From: an uncultured Parabacteroides sp.
Lineage (GTDB): Bacteria > Bacteroidota > Bacteroidia > Bacteroidales > Tannerellaceae
NCBI GenBank assembly: GCA_949296075.1
Contig: CASFNG010000006.1
Span: 214,129-278,128 of the forward strand
Direction: 5' to 3'
DNA: 64,000 nt
In this document: piece by piece, positions 26,813 to 37,948 of the stretch
Layout of the letters: the number at the start of each line of letters is the position of its first letter
How positions within the stretch are numbered: the stretch's first letter is position 1
Made by a program: the position numbers and the translations under genes
The notes under the pieces: model-generated
What the model was told of the DNA's origin: nothing
What the model saw: only the letters and a program-made list of their open reading frames with translations
Databases searched by the model: none

Positions 26813-28720
26813 TTACCGGGAGCGTTTCTTCCGCTCCTCCTGCTGCTTGCGCAACTGCTCCTGCTGCATACGTTGCGCCTCTTCCAAGCGTTTCATGAAG
26901 CCCGACTTCTTCATCGGCTTACGCTTGTTGGCCTCCAACTTCGCCAGCAGCTTCTCCTCGTTGATCGTATAGCGGAAAATCAGCGTCTGCACGATCGTGA
27001 TCAAGGTAGAGATGAAGTAATAGTACGTCAAGCCGGAAGCGTATTGGTTGAAGAATACCAAGAACATCAACGGCATCATGTACATCATCGCCTTCATTCC
27101 CGGCATCTGCTGCTGCCCCGTATTGGTCAGTTCCATATTATACTTCGTGTAGGCGATATTGGTGATCGTCATCAACAAGCAGAACAGGCTGACATGATTC
27201 CCGAAATAGGGCGTGATGATCGGGATATATCGCTCCCAACTGAAAATAGCGTCGTAAGTGGACAGATCGCTCGCCCAAAGGAAACTCTGGTGCCGCAACT
27301 CGATCGCGGAGGGGAAGAACATGAACAAGGCAATCAGGATCGGCATTTGCAACAGCATCGGCAAGCATCCGCTCAACGGGCTCGCCCCCGCACGGCTATA
27401 CAGCTCCATCGTCGCCTTCTGACGCTCCAAGGCCTTCTCCTGACCGGGATACTTGGCATTGATCTCTTCCACCTGCGGACGCAACACACGCATCTTGGCA
27501 GACGACATATACGACTTGTAGGTGAGCGGGAAGAGAATGATCTTTACGATCAGCGTCAATAAGAAGATCAAGACTCCATAATTGCCGATGAACTTACCCA
27601 AGAAATCGAACAGCGGGATCACGAAATATTGGTTCACCCAGCGGAAGATACCCCAGCCAAGCGGCACCAATTTCTCCAGATCCAACTGCTGGTCGGACGA
27701 GACACCCTTGTCATACGCCTTCAGCAAGGCGAACTTATTCGGTCCGAAATAGTAAGAAAGCTCCGTCGGCTCCTTCCCCATCAAGTCGAAAGCCACCGTG
27801 GTTGTCGCCTTGAATCGCTTCAAGATCTCTCCCTCCTGCATCCGCGTCGACTCAAGGGTCGATGACTCGAATCCCTCCTCGGCGATCAGCACGGAAGAAA
27901 AGAACATATCCTTGAACCCGATCCATCTCAGACGGTTCGAGAGCTGTTTGCTATCATTTTTCGACTCGCTCAGATGCTCCACGTCGTCAGCCATGAACTT
28001 ATAGCTCAGGTGCACGTAGCGATCCTCGAACGAGCGTCCTTTCTCCTGCTGGCGAATATCCTGTTCCCAAGCGAGATCCAAGGCGGTCGTACCCGGGGAT
28101 AACACCCCGTTCATGCCTGTCCCTTGGATCCGGAACCCTACCATGTAATCATCAGGAGCCAACGTGTAAGTGAAGTCAAGATGACTGCCCGCTCCCATAT
28201 CCAAGCGCATGACTAACGTATTGGGGTCACTGCCCTCCACCGGCGAGAAATACAGGTCGCTCGTGTTCACCACCCGATTATCGGCCGTGATCAAGGTGAA
28301 ATTCAAGTCCGAGCTTTTCTCCTCAAACAGCACAAGCGGCTCACCGGCATGGTTGTCATACTCCTTCAGGCGGGCATAACAGATACGTCCGCCCTTATTG
28401 CTGACGCGCAACTCAAGCAAGTCGTTTTGCAGCACCGTATAGCCATCCGTACCCACCATCGCGTCGCCAAAGGCTCCGAAGCTCTGCCGCAAGTAGCCCG
28501 CGCGCACCGAGTCCGGCAAATTCCGCAGCGAGTCCTCCGCCAAGGCTTTCTGGGCCTCCTCTCTCCTCTCGTCCAACTGTCGGGCGTACTCTACCTTCGC
28601 GATAGAGTCCTGATAACGACGTTGTGCCTCTATCTGCTCCGGGGTGGGCCGGTTAAACCAGCTGAATACGAACAGCACAACCCCGATCAGCAGAAAACCT
28701 ATCACTGTATTTTTATCCAT
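26813..28720 (-). CDS. yidC: Membrane protein insertase YidC
   Basis: 635 residues. YidC inserts and folds inner-membrane proteins, alone or with SecYEG. N-terminal membrane anchor (about 5-22, GFLLIGVVLFVFSWF), a periplasmic beta domain to about 350, then the conserved five-helix core with LIFLLTLIVKIILFPLTYKSYMSSAKMRVLRPQ in parts and GCLPMLLQMPILIALFMFFP. The basic C-terminal tail (KPMKKSGFMKRLEEAQR and KKRSR) fits ribosome binding. Long gram-negative form. It lies 55 bases after pyrG on the same strand. Confidence 0.97.
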   Translation of the reverse strand: MDKNTVIGFLLIGVVLFVFSWFNRPTPEQIEAQRRYQDSIAKVEYARQLDERREEAQKALAEDSLRNLPDSVRAGYLRQSFGAFGDAMVGTDGYTVLQNDLLELRVSNKGGRICYARLKEYDNHAGEPLVLFEEKSSDLNFTLITADNRVVNTSDLYFSPVEGSDPNTLVMRLDMGAGSHLDFTYTLAPDDYMVGFRIQGTGMNGVLSPGTTALDLAWEQDIRQQEKGRSFEDRYVHLSYKFMADDVEHLSESKNDSKQLSNRLRWIGFKDMFFSSVLIAEEGFESSTLESTRMQEGEILKRFKATTTVAFDLMGKEPTELSYYFGPNKFALLKAYDKGVSSDQQLDLEKLVPLGWGIFRWVNQYFVIPLFDFLGKFIGNYGVLIFLLTLIVKIILFPLTYKSYMSSAKMRVLRPQVEEINAKYPGQEKALERQKATMELYSRAGASPLSGCLPMLLQMPILIALFMFFPSAIELRHQSFLWASDLSTYDAIFSWERYIPIITPYFGNHVSLFCLLMTITNIAYTKYNMELTNTGQQQMPGMKAMMYMMPLMFLVFFNQYASGLTYYYFISTLITIVQTLIFRYTINEEKLLAKLEANKRKPMKKSGFMKRLEEAQRMQQEQLRKQQEERKKRSR

Positions 28721-28775
28721 CCTACCTAAACATCAATTCCGGTTCATGAATCAAAGACTACCTATACTCACCTCC

Positions 28776-30698
<1,923 letters not shown>

Positions 30699-32249
30699 AT
30701 GATGATGATGACAGCGCGCGGTACATATATATTACTCTTCATATTAGGGATAAACTTAATCGGCCAACTCTCCGCAGGGCAAGAAAACCAGATTGTCCCA
30801 CAGGCGATCTTGCGTCCGGCCCTACCTGCCGCGACCGTTGACACGACCCCTGACATACGGCTCGACGAGAGCGATCTCGACCGTATCATCGATCTCCGGG
30901 AACAGTTCGAGCGCCAGAACGCGGGTTATTCCGCGCCGATGGCCCCCGGCGAGAACCTGCTCCGTTTCCTGAAAAAAGACGAACTGGAGATCTCTGACGA
31001 GGCCATGTATTGGGCACGCCTCGTACGTGACGCATCGACCGTTTTCGACAATACGATGACCTTCAAGGACACGATCCTCGTGAACCCGCTCTTCCTGCCG
31101 ATCGTATTCCGCGCCGATTTCTTGCCGAAGGACTTGACCTTTTACGACTTCAGCGCGCTGAAGGAGAAAACGCCTTACGACAACCTCTACCCGGCCGATT
31201 CCATCTTCAAGGATGTGGAACGCGTGAAAGGATTCGAGGAGATGGCGTATAAATATGTACAGAACAATTATCCCACCTATTTCCGGTACTCCATGAGGGA
31301 TCTGCCGGGAGAGGTCATCAAGCCGAACGTCATCAAGAAAAACGTGTTCGAGGATCTGCCCCTCAAGGCCGAGGCCGACGCGAATTTCGAGGACGTGGAC
31401 GCTCCCGCCAAGTTCATCCCCGAGCGGAAATACTGGGTATCGGCATTCGAGAGCGCCCTCCAGTTCTCGCAAAACTACGTTTCACCCAACTGGCACAAGG
31501 GTGGTAGCAGCAACTTGAACCTGTTCACCCAGAACAAGCTGAAATATGATTACAAGAAAGACAAGGTACAGGTGACCAACGAGCTGGAATTCAAGGCGAG
31601 CGTATACACCGCCCCCAAGGATACCCTGCGCAACTACAAGATCGGAGACGACGTGTTCCGCATCCACAGCAACGTGGGTTACGCGGCGTTCAGCAAATGG
31701 TATTACACGTTCGACTTCGAGTTCAAGACGCAGTTCTTCACGAACTACCAGGAGAACACGGACGTAAAGCAGGCAGCGTTCCTCGCACCGCTCACCATCA
31801 ACCTCGGTCTTGGTATGAAGTACGACCTGACGAAGACATTCAACAAGCATAAGAAGGTCACGTTCAGCACCAACCTCGCTCCTTTCTCTTATACATATAT
31901 GTACGCGAACAAGGAGATCGATTATAGCCGCCACGGATTCACCCTCAACGAGGAGACCGGGAAATATAACAACCACCTGAGCCAGATAGGTTCCACGGTA
32001 CGCGCCGACCTGACCTTCAACTTCAACCGGCACGTCAGCTGGCAATCCCGGCTCTATTTCTTCACCACTTACGGCAAACATACCATCGGGGAGTTCGAGA
32101 ACACGCTCGTCATGGCGATCAGCCGCTTCTTCTCCACCCGTATCTATGTGCACGTGAGATACGATGACGGAGTGACAAAAACAGCGGACAACGATACCTA
32201 TTTCCAGCTTAACGAGCTGCTTAGTTTCGGTTTCAACTACAAATGGTAA
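30699..32249 (+). CDS. DUF3078 outer-membrane protein
   Basis: 516 residues. A signal peptide follows four tandem start-region methionines (the first ATG is taken). The C-terminal 280 residues have the alternating pattern of a beta-barrel and contain the DUF3078 opening YWVSAFESALQFSQNYVSPNW and GGSSNLNLFTQNKLKYDYKKDK. The protein ends in FGFNYKW, an aromatic-terminated strand like a BAM recognition signal. The domain is common in Bacteroidetes and has no assigned role. The N-terminal 250 residues are charged and probably periplasmic. A hairpin covers its stop codon. Confidence 0.85.
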   Translation: MMMMTARGTYILLFILGINLIGQLSAGQENQIVPQAILRPALPAATVDTTPDIRLDESDLDRIIDLREQFERQNAGYSAPMAPGENLLRFLKKDELEISDEAMYWARLVRDASTVFDNTMTFKDTILVNPLFLPIVFRADFLPKDLTFYDFSALKEKTPYDNLYPADSIFKDVERVKGFEEMAYKYVQNNYPTYFRYSMRDLPGEVIKPNVIKKNVFEDLPLKAEADANFEDVDAPAKFIPERKYWVSAFESALQFSQNYVSPNWHKGGSSNLNLFTQNKLKYDYKKDKVQVTNELEFKASVYTAPKDTLRNYKIGDDVFRIHSNVGYAAFSKWYYTFDFEFKTQFFTNYQENTDVKQAAFLAPLTINLGLGMKYDLTKTFNKHKKVTFSTNLAPFSYTYMYANKEIDYSRHGFTLNEETGKYNNHLSQIGSTVRADLTFNFNRHVSWQSRLYFFTTYGKHTIGEFENTLVMAISRFFSTRIYVHVRYDDGVTKTADNDTYFQLNELLSFGFNYKW

Positions 32250-32280
32250 GCGTGTTGGCCCTGCCAACCGCCCTTACCAT
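32243..32280 (+). other. Hairpin across the DUF3078 stop codon
   Basis: ATGGTAAG (32243-32250, including the TAA stop) pairs with CTTACCAT (32273-32280), and GTTGG pairs with CCAAC inside. No T-run follows, so it may stabilise the 3' end instead of terminating. Confidence 0.5.
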
Positions 32281-32391
32281 AGGGTAAACCGTCCCTTAAT
32301 CCTAAAAATCCGCTAAAAAGCCGACAAAATATTTTTTATTCTTAACGAATGATTCTAAACATTTCCCTATCTACCGTATTCAAATAATAGT

Positions 32392-32399
32392 TACTTTTG
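32392..32399 (+). promoter_or_regulatory. Promoter -7 box for the rseC-rnf operon
   Basis: TACTTTTG, an exact TAnnTTTG match, 33 bases before the rseC ATG. Confidence 0.6.
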
Positions 32400-32432
32400 C
32401 TTCGATTTTGCTAAGTCGAGATTACAAATTAT

Positions 32433-32849
32433 ATGAGCGAAAGTATAGATCATTCGGGAGTGGTTGAGAAAATAGAGGGGGAGACCGTATTCGTACGTAT
32501 CACGCAACGATCGGCCTGCTCTGGATGTCATGCGCAATCCATCTGCTCGGCGTCGGAACAAAAGGATAAGATCATCGAGGTCACCGACCGGACAGGGCTG
32601 TTCCACGTCAACGAGCCGGTGGTGATTTGTGGCCAAAGTTCCTTGGGGCTCCAAGCCGTACTGCTGGCATTCGTGCTCCCATTAGTGATCGTCGTGGCGG
32701 CTATCGCAGTCGGCACGGGCTTGCGCTGGGACGAGACAACCAGCGGACTGACCGGCTTAGCGCTTTTGTTACCTTATTACGGCCTATTATATATCCTGAG
32801 AGACAAGCTGAAAAGACGATTTATATTTACCCTAAAAAAACTTAATTGA
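32433..32849 (+). CDS. rseC: RseC/MucC-family protein heading the rnf operon
   Basis: 138 residues. Cytoplasmic N-terminal part with cysteines C29, C32 and C38 (RSACSGC and SIC), then two membrane helices (about 73-95 and 103-125) and a basic tail KLKRRF-like. This is the RseC/MucC arrangement. In E. coli RseC acts with the Rsx (Rnf) complex in reducing SoxR; in Bacteroidales a homologue usually precedes rnfB. A role in assembling or tuning Rnf is inference. rnfB starts 9 bases later. Confidence 0.88.
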   Translation: MSESIDHSGVVEKIEGETVFVRITQRSACSGCHAQSICSASEQKDKIIEVTDRTGLFHVNEPVVICGQSSLGLQAVLLAFVLPLVIVVAAIAVGTGLRWDETTSGLTGLALLLPYYGLLYILRDKLKRRFIFTLKKLN

Positions 32850-32858
32850 TAATATATC

Positions 32859-33797
32859 ATGATTTTAATTGCTGTTATTTCATTAGGAGCGATTGGAGCG
32901 ATCGGAGCGGTTTTCCTCTACGCGACCTCCAAGAAATTCGAGATTTATGAAGATCCTCGCATCGCACAAGTGCAGGAGGTCCTCCCGGGCGCGAACTGTG
33001 GAGGTTGCGGCTATCCGGGTTGTTCGGGATTCGCAAGCGCATGCGTGAAGGCAGACTCGTTAGAAGGGTTGCTTTGCCCCGTAGGAGGAGCCCCTGTCAT
33101 GGGGAAAGTGGCTACGATCCTGGGGAAAGAAGCAGGAAGCATCGAGCCGATGGTCGCCGTAGTCCGTTGCAACGGGACTTGCCAGGCTCGCCCCCGCACG
33201 AACTCGTACGACGGGACGAAGAGCTGTGCCATCGCCTCTACCCTATATGGTGGCGAGACCAATTGTTCATACGGTTGCTTGGGTTATGGCGATTGCGTGA
33301 GAGCCTGCTCGTTCGATGCTATCCACATCAATCTGGAGACCGGGATCGCCGAGGTGGACGAGGAGAAATGTACCGCTTGCGGAGCGTGCGTAAAGGCCTG
33401 CCCGAAAAATATCATCGAACTAAGGAAGAAAGGACCTAAGTCGCGCCGGATTTATGTATCCTGTGTCAACAAGGACAAGGGCGGCGTAGCTCGCAAGGCC
33501 TGCGCCAACGCTTGTATCGGTTGCGGCAAATGCGAGAAAGAATGTCCGTTTGGCGCAATCACCGTAACCAATAACGTAGCCTATATCGACTATAAGAAGT
33601 GTCGCCTGTGCCGCAAGTGCGTAGCCGTATGTCCGACCGGAGCCATACATGAGCTGAATTTCCCGCCCCGTAAAGAGGCCGCGCCCGAGGCGCCAAAGGC
33701 AGAGAGCGTGAAGCCCGCCCCCAGAATGGAGACTCCCGTAAGCAAGGAAACAGAGGCTCCCAAAGCTACAGTTGAAGAAAAAACAAATCAAAATTAA
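32859..33797 (+). CDS. rnfB: Rnf complex subunit RnfB (polyferredoxin)
   Basis: 312 residues. RnfB takes electrons from reduced ferredoxin into the Rnf ion-pumping complex. An N-terminal membrane anchor (about 3-24) precedes the Fe-S domain with GANCGGCGYPGC and a further cysteine. Four ferredoxin-type motifs follow: CSYGCLGYGDCVRAC, CTACGACVKACP, CIGCGKCEKECP and CRLCRKCVAVCP. This is more clusters than the short E. coli RsxB. The last 45 residues are Pro/Ala/Glu/Lys-rich and flexible. Operon order rseC-rnfB-C-D-G-E-A. Confidence 0.97.
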   Translation: MILIAVISLGAIGAIGAVFLYATSKKFEIYEDPRIAQVQEVLPGANCGGCGYPGCSGFASACVKADSLEGLLCPVGGAPVMGKVATILGKEAGSIEPMVAVVRCNGTCQARPRTNSYDGTKSCAIASTLYGGETNCSYGCLGYGDCVRACSFDAIHINLETGIAEVDEEKCTACGACVKACPKNIIELRKKGPKSRRIYVSCVNKDKGGVARKACANACIGCGKCEKECPFGAITVTNNVAYIDYKKCRLCRKCVAVCPTGAIHELNFPPRKEAAPEAPKAESVKPAPRMETPVSKETEAPKATVEEKTNQN

Positions 33798-33808
33798 AAT
33801 CTAATAGT

Positions 33809-35140
33809 ATGCTTAGGACATTTCGAATCGGAGGAATACACCCCCCCGAGAATAAACTGTCTGCCGGTAAGAAGATTACGGCTCTCGCTACGCCTAAACA
33901 GGTGATTATCCCCCTCAGCCAGCATATTGGAGCTCCCGCTCAAGCCGTGGTGAAGAAAGGGGATCTGGTAAAGGTGGGTACATTGCTGGCCAAGGCGGGT
34001 GGATTCGTATCCGCCAATATCCATTCTTCCGTATCCGGCAAAGTGAACAAGATAGACAACGCGCTCGACGCGAGCGGATACAAACGTCCGGCGATCTATA
34101 TCGACGTGGATGGAGACGAGTGGGAAGAGACGATAGACCGCAGCGACACGCTCGTGAAGGAATGCTCGTTATCGCCCAAGGAGATCGTGGATAAGATCGC
34201 GGCGGCAGGCGTGGTCGGCTTAGGCGGGGCTACTTTCCCTACGCAAGTGAAGCTGATGCCCCCTCCCGGGAACAAGGCGGAGATCGTCATCATCAACGCC
34301 GTAGAGTGTGAGCCTTACCTGACTTCAGACCATTCGCTCATGTTGGAGAAGGGAGAGGAGATCTTAGTGGGTGTCACGCTCCTGATGAAAGCGGTCAACG
34401 TGAATAAGGCCGTGATCGGCATCGAGAACAACAAGCCCGACGCGATCGCTCACATGAGCGGGCTCGCCAAGAATTATCCGGGGATCGAGATCATGCCGCT
34501 CAAGGTACAGTATCCGCAAGGCGGCGAGAAGCAACTGATCGACGCGGTGATCCGTCGGCAAGTGAAAAGCGGGGCTTTGCCTATCTCGGCGGGCGCTGTC
34601 GTGCAAAACGTGGGTACGGCGTTCGCGGTCTATGAGGCGGTACAGAAGAATAAGCCGCTGTTCGAACGCGTGGTGACCGTCACCGGCAAGGCAGTAACTA
34701 CCCCGTCAAATTTCTTGGTTCGCATGGGAACTCCGATCAGCTGCCTGATCGAGGCGGCCGGAGGAATGCCTGAGAATACCGGAAAGATCATTGGCGGTGG
34801 CCCGATGATGGGCAAGGCTTTGATTAGCGATGAGGTACCGGTTTGCAAAGGTAGTTCGGGCATTTTATTACTTACCAAGGAGGAATCGGTACGTAAGCCC
34901 ATGCGCGACTGCATCCGTTGCGCCAAATGCGTGAACGCTTGCCCGATGGGCCTGAACCCTACCCTACTGATGACCGCCACCGAGTTCCAGAACTGGGAAC
35001 TGGCGGAAAAGAATTTTATCACGGATTGTATCGAATGTGGATCGTGCAGCTACACCTGCCCCGCCAATCGCCCGTTGCTGGACCAGATCCGGCTGGGCAA
35101 GGGGAAAGTGATGGGCATCATCCGATCCAGAAAGTCATAA
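33809..35140 (+). CDS. rnfC: Rnf complex subunit RnfC
   Basis: 443 residues. RnfC is the peripheral NADH-binding, FMN-holding subunit. An N-terminal biotinyl-lipoyl-like half (KTFRIGG-type start, GGIHPPENK) is followed by the Rossmann-like NADH/FMN domain with GLGGATFPTQVK and NAVECEPYLTSDH, an SLBB domain, and two [4Fe-4S] motifs CIRCAKCVNACP and CIECGSCSYTCP near the C-terminus. Shorter than E. coli RsxC because it lacks the Ala/Lys-rich extension. Spacing 11 bases from rnfB. Confidence 0.97.
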   Translation: MLRTFRIGGIHPPENKLSAGKKITALATPKQVIIPLSQHIGAPAQAVVKKGDLVKVGTLLAKAGGFVSANIHSSVSGKVNKIDNALDASGYKRPAIYIDVDGDEWEETIDRSDTLVKECSLSPKEIVDKIAAAGVVGLGGATFPTQVKLMPPPGNKAEIVIINAVECEPYLTSDHSLMLEKGEEILVGVTLLMKAVNVNKAVIGIENNKPDAIAHMSGLAKNYPGIEIMPLKVQYPQGGEKQLIDAVIRRQVKSGALPISAGAVVQNVGTAFAVYEAVQKNKPLFERVVTVTGKAVTTPSNFLVRMGTPISCLIEAAGGMPENTGKIIGGGPMMGKALISDEVPVCKGSSGILLLTKEESVRKPMRDCIRCAKCVNACPMGLNPTLLMTATEFQNWELAEKNFITDCIECGSCSYTCPANRPLLDQIRLGKGKVMGIIRSRKS

Positions 35141-35152
35141 AACAAGAGCGAC

Positions 35153-36121
35153 ATGGAAAATAGTTTATACGTATCGCCCTCGCCTCACATTCATGGAGAC
35201 GACAGCATTAGCAAAAATATGTATGGTGTACTGATTGCCTTGCTTCCGGCTTTCTTGGTATCCCTGTACTTCTTTGGCCTTGGAGCGTTGATCGTTACCT
35301 GCGTATCCGTCCTGGCCTGTGTGATATTCGAGTATCTGATCCAGCGATTCCTCATGAAAAAGGAACCGACCATCTTGGATGGATCGGCTATCTTGACCGG
35401 CGTCTTGTTAGCGTTCAACCTGCCGTCCAACCTGCCGGTATGGATCGTTATCATAGGAGCCTTGGCGGCTATCGGCATCGGAAAGATGTCGTTTGGCGGA
35501 TTGGGTAATAACATCTTCAACCCTGCGTTGGTCGGACGTGTGTTCTTGCTGATTTCTTTCCCCGCGCAGATGACGACATGGCCGCTCATCGACGCGGCAA
35601 ACGCGTTTCCGCTCACCTATACCGACGCGGAGACGGGGGCTACGGTTCTCTCTTTGCTAAACGAAGGGACAGCCAATCTCCCGGAGATCGGTGATATGCT
35701 TATCGGAGCCAAGGGCGGAAGTTTAGGAGAGGTAAGCGCAATTGCCTTGATACTCGGTCTCCTGTTCATGCTGTGGAAAAAGATCATTACCTGGCATATT
35801 CCGGTTTCCATCCTGGTAACCGTATTCGCGTTTACGGGCATCATGCATTTGGTCAATCCGGTAGCTTACGCGAGTCCGGTTATCCATTTGCTTTCGGGAG
35901 GTTTGTTGCTTGGAGCGATCTTCATGGCGACCGACTACGTGACCTCCCCGATGAGCAAGAACGGCATGATCGTCTATGGTATCGGGATAGGCCTTCTGAC
36001 CTCGGTTATCCGCCTGTTCGGATCGTATCCGGAAGGAATGTCGTTCGCGATCTTGATCATGAACGCATTGACACCGCTGATCAACACGTATATCAAACCT
36101 AAACATTTCGGAGGAAAGTAA
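35153..36121 (+). CDS. rnfD: Rnf complex subunit RnfD
   Basis: 322 residues. Integral membrane subunit with about eight to nine helices and a covalently held FMN. The likely FMN-accepting threonine lies in ETGATVLSLL near residue 162. Conserved membrane motifs are DGSAILTGVLLAFNLP, GNNIFNPALVGRVFL and ATDYVTSPMSKNG. It works with RnfG, RnfE and RnfA in ion translocation. Starts 12 bases after rnfC and ends 2 bases before rnfG. Confidence 0.96.
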   Translation: MENSLYVSPSPHIHGDDSISKNMYGVLIALLPAFLVSLYFFGLGALIVTCVSVLACVIFEYLIQRFLMKKEPTILDGSAILTGVLLAFNLPSNLPVWIVIIGALAAIGIGKMSFGGLGNNIFNPALVGRVFLLISFPAQMTTWPLIDAANAFPLTYTDAETGATVLSLLNEGTANLPEIGDMLIGAKGGSLGEVSAIALILGLLFMLWKKIITWHIPVSILVTVFAFTGIMHLVNPVAYASPVIHLLSGGLLLGAIFMATDYVTSPMSKNGMIVYGIGIGLLTSVIRLFGSYPEGMSFAILIMNALTPLINTYIKPKHFGGK

Positions 36122-36123
36122 GC

Positions 36124-36738
36124 ATGGAAAAATTAAAATCGACATTACCCAATATGCTCCTTTCGCTAACCGGTATTTGTTTGGTGGCGGGAGCTATCCT
36201 GGCCGGAGTGAACCAATTTACAGCCGAGCCTATCGCCGTAGCGAAAGCGACCGCCTTGGAGGAGGCGATCAAGGCCGTCGCTCCGGAATTTGACAACAAG
36301 CCTGCTGAAGAAGCCTATATGGCCGTGACTTCCGAAGGTGATTCCCTTAAGATCTATCCCGCGAAAAAGGGTGACGAGGTCGTCGGCGGAGCCGTGGAAA
36401 GTAACACGAAAAAAGGATTCAGCGGAGAGATCCGTGTCATCGTAGGCTTTGATATGGAAGGGAAAATCCTGAACTATTCCGTCTTGCAACACGCGGAGAC
36501 CCCGGGCTTGGGAGCCAAGATGCAAGAATGGTTCCGCACGGATAAGAACAAGCAGAGTATATTGAACCGTACGATCCCGGACGGAGGGCTGAAAGTGACC
36601 AAGGATGGTGGCGACGTAGACGCGATCACGGCAGCTACCATATCGAGCCGAGCTTTCCTCGACGCCGTGAACCGGGCGTATAGCGCCTTCGCCGGCGTGG
36701 ACGGATTGACGGCTGCCACATCAAAAGATAACAACTAA
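36124..36738 (+). CDS. rnfG: Rnf complex subunit RnfG
   Basis: 204 residues. An N-terminal membrane helix (about 9-29) anchors a periplasmic FMN-binding domain. The FMN attachment threonine is expected in VDAITAATISSRAFLDAV (around residue 172), the family's S/T-A-T motif. QHAETPGLGAKM is the conserved FMN-domain loop. The ATG begins 2 bases after rnfD, suggesting translational coupling. Confidence 0.95.
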   Translation: MEKLKSTLPNMLLSLTGICLVAGAILAGVNQFTAEPIAVAKATALEEAIKAVAPEFDNKPAEEAYMAVTSEGDSLKIYPAKKGDEVVGGAVESNTKKGFSGEIRVIVGFDMEGKILNYSVLQHAETPGLGAKMQEWFRTDKNKQSILNRTIPDGGLKVTKDGGDVDAITAATISSRAFLDAVNRAYSAFAGVDGLTAATSKDNN

Positions 36739-36755
36739 AAAGGGAGGACTGAAGA

Positions 36756-37340
36756 ATGAGCAATCTGAAAATATTGATGAATGGTATCATCAAGGAGAAC
36801 CCGACTTTCGTATTATTGTTAGGTATGTGTCCGACCTTGGGAACGACCTCGTCCGCCATCAACGGCATGAGCATGGGGCTTGCCACGATGTTCGTGCTGA
36901 TCTGCTCGAACACGGTGATCTCCGCCTTGAAGAACGTGATCCCGGACATGGTACGTATCCCCGGTTACATCGTGGTGATCGCCACGTTCGTGACGGTTGT
37001 CCAGATGTGCATGGAGGCATTCGTGCCCGCCTTATACGCGAAGTTGGGATTGTTCATCCCGTTGATCGTGGTGAACTGTATCGTGTTAGGGCGCGCGGAG
37101 GCTTTCGCCGCCAAGAACGGCGTGATTCCCTCAGCGTTCGATGGATTAGGCATCGGGCTCGGGTTCACGTTAGGGCTTACGCTTTTAGGCGCTTGCCGCG
37201 AGTTCTTGGGGACAGGCAAATTATTCAACATCACGTTGCTCCCGGAAGAGTTCGGGTCGCTGATCTTCGTATTGGCACCAGGGGCCTTCATCGCATTGGG
37301 GTATTTAGTGGCAATAGTAAACAAACTGCGCAAAGCATAA
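36756..37340 (+). CDS. rnfE: Rnf complex subunit RnfE
   Basis: 194 residues, six membrane helices. Conserved LGMCPTLGTTSSAINGMSMG-type start, with the cysteine of LGMCP thought to share an Fe-S cluster with RnfA, and a matching NCIVLGRAEAFAAKN stretch. RnfE and RnfA are homologous inverted halves of the membrane core. An RBS-like AGGAGG stretch (in AAAGGGAGGACTG) precedes the gene. Confidence 0.96.
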   Translation: MSNLKILMNGIIKENPTFVLLLGMCPTLGTTSSAINGMSMGLATMFVLICSNTVISALKNVIPDMVRIPGYIVVIATFVTVVQMCMEAFVPALYAKLGLFIPLIVVNCIVLGRAEAFAAKNGVIPSAFDGLGIGLGFTLGLTLLGACREFLGTGKLFNITLLPEEFGSLIFVLAPGAFIALGYLVAIVNKLRKA

Positions 37341-37352
37341 TAAAGGAATAGT

Positions 37353-37925
37353 ATGGAATATATATTGATATTTATCGCGGCCGTATTCGTCAATAATGTC
37401 GTATTGGCGCAATTCTTGGGTATATGCCCGTTCTTGGGTGTATCCAAGAAGGTGGAGACCGCAGCGGGCATGGGCGCCGCCGTAACGTTCGTGCTCACGC
37501 TTTCCACGATCGTAACCTTCTTGGTGCAGAAATATTTGCTGGATCCATTCGGGTTAGGCTTCATGCAAACGATCAGCTTCATCCTGATCATCGCGGCGTT
37601 GGTCCAGATGGTCGAGATCATACTGAAGAAGGTATCCCCCGCGCTGTACCAGGCGTTGGGCGTGTTCCTCCCCTTGATCACGACAAACTGCTGCGTATTA
37701 GGCGTGGCTATCCTCGTCATCCAGAAAGACTATAACCTGCTCGAATCCGTCGTGTACGCTATCTCCACCGCCATCGGTTTCGCCCTTGCCTTGGTGATCT
37801 TCGCAGGTATCCGCGAGCAGCTCGCCATGACCCATATCCCAAGCGGGATGAAAGGCACCCCGATCGCCCTGATCACGGCGGGATTACTGGCTATGGCCTT
37901 CATGGGATTCTCCGGTATCGTATAA
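37353..37925 (+). CDS. rnfA: Rnf complex subunit RnfA
   Basis: 190 residues, six membrane helices. Start MEYILIFIAAVFVNNVVLAQFLGICPFLG is family-typical in parts, with the cluster cysteine in LGICP and the second in TTNCCVLG. It ends the rnf genes proper, but galE begins only 23 bases later with no terminator between. Confidence 0.96.
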   Translation: MEYILIFIAAVFVNNVVLAQFLGICPFLGVSKKVETAAGMGAAVTFVLTLSTIVTFLVQKYLLDPFGLGFMQTISFILIIAALVQMVEIILKKVSPALYQALGVFLPLITTNCCVLGVAILVIQKDYNLLESVVYAISTAIGFALALVIFAGIREQLAMTHIPSGMKGTPIALITAGLLAMAFMGFSGIV

Positions 37926-37948
37926 AATCATAACTAAAAGGCACGAAT